This document shows, one piece after another, positions 17,001 to 23,628 of a stretch of 64,000 nt of DNA (its first letter is position 1; each line of letters opens with the position of its first letter). Both the position numbers and the translations under genes were made by a program. The DNA is taken from contig CAZQWQ010000028.1 in the NCBI GenBank assembly GCA_964596925.1, positions 62,001 to 126,000 of the forward strand, given 5' to 3'. This DNA comes from DASTHG01 sp964596925. GTDB lineage: Bacteria > Gemmatimonadota > Gemmatimonadetes > Gemmatimonadales > GWC2-71-9. The notes beneath the pieces are model-generated. The model searched no databases. It was not told where the DNA came from and worked only from the letters and a program-made list of their open reading frames with translations.

Positions 17001-19159
17001 CCCGACAGCACCGCCCCGCCGGTGCCTGTGCCCGCGGTGATGGACATTGTGATGTTGCCGACGAATTGCGCGGAGCGGTTGCCCAAGGCATCCCGGGCGG
17101 TCACCAGCACCGCAGGCGAAATCGCCGCACCGGAGGTCGTGCCCGTGGGTTGCCCTGTCATGACCAGCTGCGTCGCGGCTCCCCCACCGATGTCGAACAG
17201 ATCGCTCGTCGTACCCGTGAGGCCCGCGGCCGCCGCGGTCAGGGTGTAGCCGGTTCCGGCCTTCTCGATACTGAGCGTCGAGAATGTGGCGATGCCGCCT
17301 GCAGCAGCAACCGTTAATGTCCCGGACAACGTGCCGCCACTGGGATTCGTGCCGATGGCCAGGGTCACATCGCCCGTAAAGGACGTCACCGTGTTGCCGA
17401 CAAAATCCATCGCCGCGAGCTGAACGGCGGGGGTGATGGCGGCCCCAGCGGTCGTCACGGCAGGCTGGACGACAAAGCCGACCTGTGTCGCCGCGCCGAC
17501 GACGATGTCGAAGCCAGCGCTCGCCGCTCCCGTCAGGCCCGTCGCGCTTGCCGACAGGGTGTATCCGCTTCCCGCCTTCGCAATGCTGAGGGTCGAGAAG
17601 ACGGCGACCCCTGCGACGGCCGGGACCGTGGTCGTGCCGGACAGGGTGCCGCCCCCAGGATTCGTGCCGATGCCGAGCGTGACGTCGCCCGCGAATCCGA
17701 TCGCCGTGTTGCCCAGCCCATCCAGTGCAGTCACCGCAACGGCGGGCGCCATAATGAGACCGGCAACCGTATGGCTGGGCTCTACGGTGATGACGAGCTG
17801 CGACGCCTGCCCGGGCGCGATATCGAACGAGGCGCTGGTCTCTCCGTTGAGCCCCGCGGCGGTCACCGACAACGTGTACCCGGTGCCGCTCTTGTCGATG
17901 CTGAGCGTCGCGAACGAGGCGACGCCAGCGACCGCGTTCACGGTGGTCGTGCCTGACAGGGTCCCGCTCGCGGGGTTGGACTCGATGGCCAGCGTCACGG
18001 TGTTCGCGAAGCCCGTCACGGTGTTGCCGCCGGCGTCGGTCGCGGCGACTTCGACCGCCGGTGCGATGCTCGCCCCCGCGATGGCGGTCGTGGGCCCGAC
18101 CGTAAACGTGAGCTGCGTCGCTGCACCGACCGCGATATCGAACGATGCACTAGCGGCGCCCGTCAGACCCGACGCCGTCGCTGCGAGGGTGTACCCGTCT
18201 CCCGCTTTGTCGATGCTGAGACCGGAGAAGGTGGCGACGCCGCCGTTCGCCGGCACGGTCGCCGTCCCGAACAACGTGCCGGCGCCGGGGTTCGTCCCGA
18301 TGGCCACTGTCACGTCGCCGGTGTAGCCCGTCGCGAGGTTCCCCGATCCATCGAGCGCACTCACTTCGATCGCGGGTGCGATGGCCTCGGTGGCTGTCGC
18401 GTTCGTGGGCTCTACCGTGAGGATGAGCAGAGCGGCAGCTCCGGGGATCACGTCGAACGCGGCGCTCGTGGTGGCCGGCAACACGGCGGTCGTCGCCGTG
18501 AAACTGTACCCGACGCCCACGATGTCGAGGCTCAGAGTCGGGAACGTCGCGACGCCGGCGACCGCCGTCACGGTGGACGTGCCGGTCAGGGTGCCGCCGA
18601 CGGGATTCGTTTCGATCGCGACGGAGATACTGCCGACGAAGTCGTCGGCCGTGTTGCCCAAGGCATCGCGGGCGGAGACCTGGACGACGGGATTGAACTG
18701 CGTCCCGGCGGCGAGGGTGCTCGGCTCAACCGAGAACGCCAGCTGTGTCGCCGGCCCTGCGTCGATCGTGAACGTGGCGCTCGTGGCCGAGCTCAGACCC
18801 CCTGCCGAGGCCTGAAGCCGGTAGCCGGCGCCGGAGCGCTCCAACGTGAGGTCGTCAAACGTGGCGACGCCCCCGACCGCGGTGACCGTCGTCGTCCCGC
18901 CCAACGTGCCGCCGCCGGGATTCGTCTCGATCGAGAGGGTCACGTTTTCGCCGAAACCAGTCACGAGTTTTCCCGAGGCGTCCTGTGCTTCGACCACGAT
19001 CGGGGTGAGGGTCGTTCCCGCGAGGGCGCCGGCTGGGTCGGTTTGGAACACGAGCTGCGTTGCGACCGGCGGCGCGTTGCTGTCGGCGGAGCACGTGGCG
19101 ATCAGCAGAGACAGCCCGACAAGGGCGGAGCTACGGAGCAGAGCGCGAGCGATGGCCAC
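14006..19159 (-). CDS. Giant lipoprotein of 16 tandem Ig-like repeats
   Basis: 1717 residues. It has a lipoprotein signal peptide with lipobox LIATC (Cys23). Residues 32 to the end are 16 tandem repeats of about 100-108 residues, each starting near ATQLVFTVQP and ending near SFDI. Each repeat holds a DA.GN.VT.F core, a GTLSGT turn, GVATFSTLSI and GTGYTL. The repeats look like bacterial Ig-like/filamin-type beta-sandwiches of surface fibres and adhesins. No enzymatic or anchoring domain follows; the last repeat ends at the stop, so the protein should be a long stalk tethered by its N-terminal lipid. The GTG start has GAGG 7 bases upstream. Export to the outer surface is inferred. Confidence 0.85.
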   Translation of the reverse strand: MAIARALLRSSALVGLSLLIATCSADSNAPPVATQLVFQTDPAGALAGTTLTPIVVEAQDASGKLVTGFGENVTLSIETNPGGGTLGGTTTVTAVGGVATFDDLTLERSGAGYRLQASAGGLSSATSATFTIDAGPATQLAFSVEPSTLAAGTQFNPVVQVSARDALGNTADDFVGSISVAIETNPVGGTLTGTSTVTAVAGVATFPTLSLDIVGVGYSFTATTAVLPATTSAAFDVIPGAAALLILTVEPTNATATEAIAPAIEVSALDGSGNLATGYTGDVTVAIGTNPGAGTLFGTATVPANGGVATFSGLSIDKAGDGYTLAATASGLTGAASASFDIAVGAATQLTFTVGPTTAIAGASIAPAVEVAATDAGGNTVTGFANTVTLAIESNPASGTLSGTTTVNAVAGVASFATLSIDKSGTGYTLSVTAAGLNGETSASFDIAPGQASQLVITVEPSHTVAGLIMAPAVAVTALDGLGNTAIGFAGDVTLGIGTNPGGGTLSGTTTVPAVAGVAVFSTLSIAKAGSGYTLSASATGLTGAASAGFDIVVGAATQVGFVVQPAVTTAGAAITPAVQLAAMDFVGNTVTSFTGDVTLAIGTNPSGGTLSGTLTVAAAGGIATFSTLSIEKAGTGYTLTAAAAGLTGTTSDLFDIGGGAATQLVMTGQPTGTTSGAAISPAVLVTARDALGNRSAQFVGNITMSITAGTGTGGAVLSGTKTVAAVAGIATFSTLNIDKAGTGYTLSAAASGLSGAISDPFDIAVGAATQLAFTAQPTATTAGATIAPVEVTAQDAGGNTVTTFTGDVTLAIGTNPGSGTLSGTATATAVAGVATFSTLSIDKSGTGYTLAASASGFSGATSGSFNINAGAADLLTITVQPTNTVAGQNITPAVEVTALDILGNVATSFTANVTVALGTNPSSGTLSGTKTVAAVAGVATFSTLKIDKAGIGYTLSASATGPTAAVTSTFNIVVGAASQLVFTVAPAASTTAGAIITPAIQVTAQDAAGNTVPTFSGSVTVAIASGTGTSGAVLSGTLTVGAVSGVASFSTLNINKSGTGYRLAATSSGVSAGTSSTFVITAGAATMLGFTVQPVTTVAGRSITPAVRVAAQDALGNTVTSFTSSITVAIGTNPSGGILGGTKVVNAVAGVATFSTLTIDKTGIGFTLSATRAGLTGATSTAFNITAGAATKLAFTVQPVSTAALAPITPAVQVTAQDALGNTATGFTSNVTVAFGTNPAPGSVLSGTKVVAAVAGVATFSNLSINLAGNGYTLMATGSGLTAATSASFDITTGATLVFTVQPTTTVAGVTITPAIKVTARDAAGATVTTFVGNVSVAIAAGTGAAGATLSGTTTVAAVAGVATFSNLSINKSSSGYRLAASANGFATGTSSTFTINAGTPTQLGFIVQPSNTPAGALIIPGVQVAVQDALGNRVSGISGSITVAIGTNPSGGVLSGTTTATINAGAASFPTLNINNVGTGYTLTATSAGYAGTISSSFNITAAASTSLAFTFHPSITTAGVNISPSVEVTAQNGTGGTVTSFTGAVTIMITAGTGANGAVLSGTKTRNAVAGVVNFNDLNIDKAGTGYKLSVTAAGVAGSTSNSFVIVAAPATQLVFSQQPTATAAGASITPAVEVSARDQFNNVDKNFTGNITVAIVAGTGAPGAVLSGTKVVAAIQGVATFSNLSINLIGTAYKLGASASGLPTKESSGFTIQ
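14009..19066 (-). repeat. Array of 16 tandem repeats of about 315 bp inside the lipoprotein gene
   Basis: Sixteen units of roughly 310-325 bases are visible in translation. Eleven units have the short form (x-NP-xx-GTL) and five (numbers 7, 10, 13, 15 and 16 from the N-terminus) have a slightly longer form with a GTG..GAVL turn. Units have diverged in sequence, so recent slippage between neighbours looks limited. Confidence 0.85.
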
Positions 19160-19460
19160 GTGACAGCCTCAGAATGGGGTTACGGCACACGGAACGACCT
19201 GATGGCGGGCACTTTCTGTGCCAAAGCACTTTACTTGGTCCGCCGTACTCGCCGGCGCACGGCCGGGGGGAATTGTGGCGACCGGGCCACGCCTTGTGGT
19301 AGGAAATACCGCGCCGTCCAGCATATGCCCGAAAACCCCGTGAGTCGGATCACTCCCGCCGTTTTGACGACTGCGTACCTTCGCCGCTCCATCCGGCCAG
19401 TCGCCTCGAGTCACATCCCTCTCCCCGCGGCCGCCGAACGATCCTTCTGGAGGTGAGCGC
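19160..19460. other. Divergent intergenic region, 301 bases
   Basis: It separates the repeat lipoprotein (minus) from the membrane protein (plus) and must hold both promoters. A TTGACG at 19364-19369 on the plus strand is the best -35-like element, but no convincing -10 stands 16-18 bases further on. The plus gene has a clear Shine-Dalgarno (TGGAGGTGAG) at its end. I see no RNA gene or mobile element in it. Confidence 0.5.
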
Positions 19461-20693
19461 ATGCTCGCGTCCCTACAACAGAGCGTCCCGGAACAATGGC
19501 GGGGAGCGCTGCAGTTTCTCGCGTCCGGCTTCACGTGGATTCTCGACTGGCAGACCACCGTGCTGGGGTTCGCCACCTCCGGGGCGAGCCCCGGAGAGAT
19601 CGCCGCCAAAGGCGTCCTCCTGTTGCCGCCGATCGCGTTGCTGGTGGCGGCGATCTGGTGCACGATGGCGTCGCTCTACACCCTCCCTTTCCGATCGGGA
19701 CGGGGCGCGTTTCTGACCGCGGTGCTGCTGTCGTGGTGGGACGCCGGGCGCATGATGTGGTTCTACTGGGCCGGGCTGGTGCGGTGCGGGGTCGTGCTGG
19801 CGGGGTGGATCTGGGGCCTGGTGAAGCTCGCCGGCTCGCTGTTCGTGCGCCTCATCAAGTTCATCTTCACCCGGCCGTTCGCGCTGCTCGATTGGGCAAC
19901 GCGGCAGTATTTCCAGCCCGGCGTCCCGTGGATCGCGTTTGGCTTCATCCTCGTGTGGTCGGCGCTCGAAGCGACGATTTTCACGTTCACGCTGCGACCC
20001 ACCGTCACCGAAGTGCTCGCCGATCTGACAGGCAGCGAGTTGTCTGGCATCGCCGTCAGTCTCATTCTCTGGCCGTTCCTCTTCATCCTCATTTCCGGGA
20101 GCTTCGCCGCGATCCAGGCGCTGGTCGAGGCGATTCGCACGCGCAAGACGTCTCAGATCGTGTCGATGGCCCTGGTCGAGGGGTTCGTGATGTTCTTCGA
20201 AGTGATGTTCCTGTACCGCGAGCTGATCGACGCGATCACGCCTTGGATCGCGCAACAGACCGGGTTCCAGCTCGGATTCTTCTGGACCCTGACGCTCGCC
20301 TCCTTCGGGTGGATCGGGATCCGCGCCATGACGTGGTTCCTCTTCGGACGGTTCGGCACCCCGGCGCTGCTCGGGATTCTGGCGCGCCAGAACATCCCCG
20401 GCGCCCAGGGCGCGGGGGCGACTGCGACGAGCCTCGAGCCCGAGTTCTGGCGCGGCCCGATCGCCGCCCTCAAAGCCGAGGCGGAGTGGTTCAAGAAGGA
20501 AGCCCGGGAAGTGTTCGAGCTGCTTTCCTTGCCGGTGCTGCAGCTGCTCGCCGCCGGCGTCAACTTCGCCGTGGTAGTGCTGTTGGGCCGGCCCGTCTTT
20601 GCCCTGCCGTTCCGCAATCTGGAGCAGGTGCTCGCGAGCACGCCGCAGCTCGTCCCGAGCGTCAAGCACCCCGTGCCGGGAGCGACGACATGA
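19461..20693 (+). CDS. Polytopic membrane protein of unknown function, paired with VWA lipoprotein
   Basis: 410 residues. There are six to eight hydrophobic segments, the clearest near 48-75, 90-130, 155-180, 195-225, 240-265, 280-300 and 360-385. A soluble stretch near 315-350 contains a charged amphipathic helix (AEAEWFKKEAREVFELL). I do not recognise the family and see no transporter motif. The ATG at 19461 follows TGGAGGTGAG. The gene overlaps the VWA-domain lipoprotein by 4 bases, so the two are translated together and probably form one envelope complex. A hairpin terminator closes the unit after the second gene. Confidence 0.75.
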   Translation: MLASLQQSVPEQWRGALQFLASGFTWILDWQTTVLGFATSGASPGEIAAKGVLLLPPIALLVAAIWCTMASLYTLPFRSGRGAFLTAVLLSWWDAGRMMWFYWAGLVRCGVVLAGWIWGLVKLAGSLFVRLIKFIFTRPFALLDWATRQYFQPGVPWIAFGFILVWSALEATIFTFTLRPTVTEVLADLTGSELSGIAVSLILWPFLFILISGSFAAIQALVEAIRTRKTSQIVSMALVEGFVMFFEVMFLYRELIDAITPWIAQQTGFQLGFFWTLTLASFGWIGIRAMTWFLFGRFGTPALLGILARQNIPGAQGAGATATSLEPEFWRGPIAALKAEAEWFKKEAREVFELLSLPVLQLLAAGVNFAVVVLLGRPVFALPFRNLEQVLASTPQLVPSVKHPVPGATT

Positions 20694-21448
20694 AACGCGC
20701 CAGCGCGACTATCGCGCTGCTGGCCGTCGCGGCGTGCACCCCGGCGCCCCAGGCGAACCGGACGGCGTCCTCGACGCTCGTCATCGGGGTGGACGTCAGT
20801 GGATCGTTTCGCGACTCGCGGCTGTACGACGACGCCGTGGAATTCGCGGCGCATTACATCTACGCGCACCTGAATGGCCTGGGCGGGCTGCGCGTCCCGA
20901 CCGCTTTGTTCGTGGGATCGGTGGGGGGCGCGCGACCGGGCGAGCCCAAGGCGTTTCACCCGATCAACGATTTCCAGAGCCGCACCGTCGACCAGATCGC
21001 CACGGACATCCGCACCTGGTTTCCGCCGACCGACCCCTACACCGATTTCAATGCGTTTTTCCGGCGCGTGGCCGGCATGGTGAAGGAGCGCGGGCTGATC
21101 CTCGCCCCCCTCAACATCGTCGTGCTGAGCGACGGCGTGCCCGACGCGACGCCGGGCACGCGGCTCGCTGCGGGACAGGATCCCTATGCGGGGATCGACC
21201 TCGCACCGCTTGAGTTTCTCTCGCGCAGCGTGACGGTGAGGCTGCTCTATGCCAGCCCGACGGTCGGCGACAACTGGAAGAAGCAGATCCGACGCAAACG
21301 AGTCCGGTTGTGGACCGAGGAGGCGCAGGTGATGGCCGGCTGGCGCACCCAGCTCAAACCCGATCTGCCGCTCGAGCGTCAGGCCGATCTGTGGAAATGG
21401 GTGCACGACAACGTCGACTTCCGGGTGCGGTCGGCGAACCTGTTCTAG
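20690..21448 (+). CDS. VWA-domain lipoprotein
   Basis: 252 residues. The signal peptide ends in lipobox AVAAC (Cys16), so the protein is predicted to be lipid-anchored. The rest is a von Willebrand factor A domain. The metal-ion-dependent adhesion site reads DVSGS (Asp35, Ser37, Ser39), with the later conserved segments DPYTDFNAFF and VVLSDGVPD. Such domains bind protein partners through a bound metal. No catalytic domain is attached. The ATG overlaps the stop of the membrane-protein gene (ATGA). The two-gene unit resembles no system I can name; a sensing or assembly role at the envelope is inferred. Confidence 0.75.
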   Translation: MKRASATIALLAVAACTPAPQANRTASSTLVIGVDVSGSFRDSRLYDDAVEFAAHYIYAHLNGLGGLRVPTALFVGSVGGARPGEPKAFHPINDFQSRTVDQIATDIRTWFPPTDPYTDFNAFFRRVAGMVKERGLILAPLNIVVLSDGVPDATPGTRLAAGQDPYAGIDLAPLEFLSRSVTVRLLYASPTVGDNWKKQIRRKRVRLWTEEAQVMAGWRTQLKPDLPLERQADLWKWVHDNVDFRVRSANLF

Positions 21449-21453
21449 CGACG

Positions 21454-21485
21454 CCTGCCGCCGTTCGTGAGCGAGCGGCGGCAGG
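21454..21485. terminator. Hairpin terminator between convergent genes
   Basis: A perfect 10-bp stem, CCTGCCGCCG (21454-21463) with CGGCGGCAGG (21476-21485), around a 12-base loop. It starts 6 bases after the VWA gene stop and lies before the convergent gene that ends at 21538. No long T run follows on either strand, so it may act in both directions with modest strength. Confidence 0.6.
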
Positions 21486-21537
21486 TTATCAACGACCAGC
21501 CGACCGGAACGCGACGTGAAGGGACATCGTCGTGCAG

Positions 21538-23436
21538 CTAGAATCGGACGTAGTGACCCACCCACAGCGCGAAAAATCGGAGATGGCCGTCGCCGATCCC
21601 CACAGATGACCCGGGTCCTCCGGTCGAGTGATACCGGAGCCCCACATCGAGGGCGACTCGGGGGCGAAGGTAGTACTCGAATCCCGCACCCGCCGTCCAA
21701 CCAGGACCCCACCCCACCGTGAGGGTCCGTACGTCCGGCGTGATGTGAACCCGGGAGTCCCAGCCGTACAGCCCACCACCGGCGGTCACGTACGGCCGAA
21801 CGAGAGCCTCCGGCCCGCGAACGACCAGATTGAGAGTGACCGGATAGACGAACAGTGCCCCACCCATGCCTTCTGACCGCTTGAACTTCTGGTATCCCCC
21901 CATCAGCTCGAACGAACCAAACCGCAACTTGGCCCAGAAGTTCCGCCACAAGGAGATTCCGGTAGACGAAGCGTACGGGACTGAGAAATCGTCGGTCGGG
22001 AAGCCGATATGTACGCCGAGGATCGGCGACCCCATGCCCTTTTCGGCCCAGCCACCTCGAGGCGCCAGCCCGAGGCGCTCGAGTTCCTTCCGCGTCAGCC
22101 TGCCGCGCGTGTCGTGTACGTAGCGTGGCGTGCGAAAGATGTAGAGGTAGTACCAAGGTTGAACCAGATCCTCTATTGCGGAGCGGAGCGGGCTCAGCCG
22201 GCGCACCTGATACGCGGGGTAGAGCAGCATCGGGGCGAACCGGTTCCAGCTCGTGTTGTAGGGAGCGCCGAACGGTGCGCGGTTGCCGATGTCCACCGCC
22301 TTGAACTCGGAGCCGAGTGAGGGGGCTGCTGGAAACCCCCACCGTATCGGGAGAACGAACCACGCCCACGCCTTGAGCACATCCGGTCGCCGTTGATAAT
22401 CGATGCGCGAGGGCTCCGGCGTAAGGATCACACGAAACTGGTCGTGGCGCACGACGCGACTCGAGTCACGCCCTGCCGGGCGCACACTTTCTGGTGCGCC
22501 GAGTCCCCCGGCCGCTTCCCACTCGCCGGCATACGGGTAGTGCCCGTGCGATCCCTCGTTGCGATCTCTCGCCAACAGCCGGATCGGGTAATCGAACACG
22601 TTGTACATCCGGCCGCCGACGTGGACCACGGGGTGGGTACCGTCCACGAGCTCAGGATGGTACTTCCCTTGCGGCAGGGAAATGCTGCGCGCATGAAAGA
22701 AGTAGTTGACCCCGGCGACGCTCTCCCGATCCTCTGACACCACGACGTCGACGTGCTCCCAGTCGCCCTCGTGATTCCCGATGAAGTCGTTGAACGGGTA
22801 GAAGTACCAGTATTGAACGACCAGTTGACCCGCGGGTGCGACGAACGGGTGCGCGTACACCGTTGGCTCGGCCCAGCGCGCACTATCTGCTCCCGAACGA
22901 AATCTGGCGTACTCCACCCACCACTCCTTGGGATTGCGTCCGGGGAAGTCGAAATACCAAGCCGACAGTACAGTCGGGTCGCTCTGGTATCGAAACCCCG
23001 CCTCAACCAGATGGGCTAGTGAATCCGCGCTCAACTCGCCTATGGAAATGTTCACGGAGTCGTAGAACTGGTACGGCGCCGCGTGGACCATATCGAGCCG
23101 TAGTGTGTCGGCGTACAACCTGGCATCGGTCGGAAGCAAGCGGTACGTGCGGCCACCCAGCCGCGTGAAATCCCCCGGGGGCAAGACGACCGTCGGCACG
23201 AAGCGTCGTACGAGCTGTTCGAGGTCGGCGCGGCGAGACTCCGCAATGCCGTCGCCGTGTTCACTCTCGGCAACGAGCCCCCACAAGGAGTCAACCGCTC
23301 CGGGGGCACCGATGAGAGGAGGACGTTGATCCGGGCGAATGAAGTCGATGTAACTACCGCGGGGACCGTGCACGGGAATGCACGCCGCTACGGCAAGCGC
23401 GGCCACGCCGGCTCTACATGCGCGAGCGAGGGACAC
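21538..23436 (-). CDS. Vps62-like domain fused to an outer-membrane beta-barrel
   Basis: 632 residues. The signal peptide ends in a lipobox-like AVAAC (Cys19). Residues about 75-300 resemble the Vps62/DUF946 family, including VVQYWYFYPFND and the metal-site-like NHEGDWEHVD at 221-230. Residues about 455-632 alternate like an OmpW/OmpA-type barrel (ILGVHIGFPTDDF ... VALDVGLRYHS) and end in Phe (VGHYVRF). This puts a Vps62-like domain together with a membrane barrel in one chain. The start is GTG with GAGAGGGG 7 bases upstream. It diverges from the kinase-like/Omp85 fusion at 23629. The molecular function is unknown; the His/Glu/Asp cluster could bind metal. Confidence 0.7.
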   Translation of the reverse strand: MSLARACRAGVAALAVAACIPVHGPRGSYIDFIRPDQRPPLIGAPGAVDSLWGLVAESEHGDGIAESRRADLEQLVRRFVPTVVLPPGDFTRLGGRTYRLLPTDARLYADTLRLDMVHAAPYQFYDSVNISIGELSADSLAHLVEAGFRYQSDPTVLSAWYFDFPGRNPKEWWVEYARFRSGADSARWAEPTVYAHPFVAPAGQLVVQYWYFYPFNDFIGNHEGDWEHVDVVVSEDRESVAGVNYFFHARSISLPQGKYHPELVDGTHPVVHVGGRMYNVFDYPIRLLARDRNEGSHGHYPYAGEWEAAGGLGAPESVRPAGRDSSRVVRHDQFRVILTPEPSRIDYQRRPDVLKAWAWFVLPIRWGFPAAPSLGSEFKAVDIGNRAPFGAPYNTSWNRFAPMLLYPAYQVRRLSPLRSAIEDLVQPWYYLYIFRTPRYVHDTRGRLTRKELERLGLAPRGGWAEKGMGSPILGVHIGFPTDDFSVPYASSTGISLWRNFWAKLRFGSFELMGGYQKFKRSEGMGGALFVYPVTLNLVVRGPEALVRPYVTAGGGLYGWDSRVHITPDVRTLTVGWGPGWTAGAGFEYYLRPRVALDVGLRYHSTGGPGSSVGIGDGHLRFFALWVGHYVRF

Positions 23437-23628
23437 TGAGCGCCCCTCTCACCTATGGGAGAACAGCCACCCGCCTACCGCCCAGACGGCCCACCCAGGC
23501 GCGACACTATCCCTGCGATTGAGGCTGCGCAAGCGCGCGGGCGGCGGTCCAGATTCGGCGGGCCTTTCCGGCCACCGAATTAACACGCAGATTCCGGATT
23601 CGTGCTCACCAGGGGTCGAGCAGGTCCT

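Noticed and set aside
14009..19066. Possible CRISPR array because of regular repeated units
   Set aside because: Units are about 315 bases, coding and diverged, with no short identical repeats and spacers and no cas genes.
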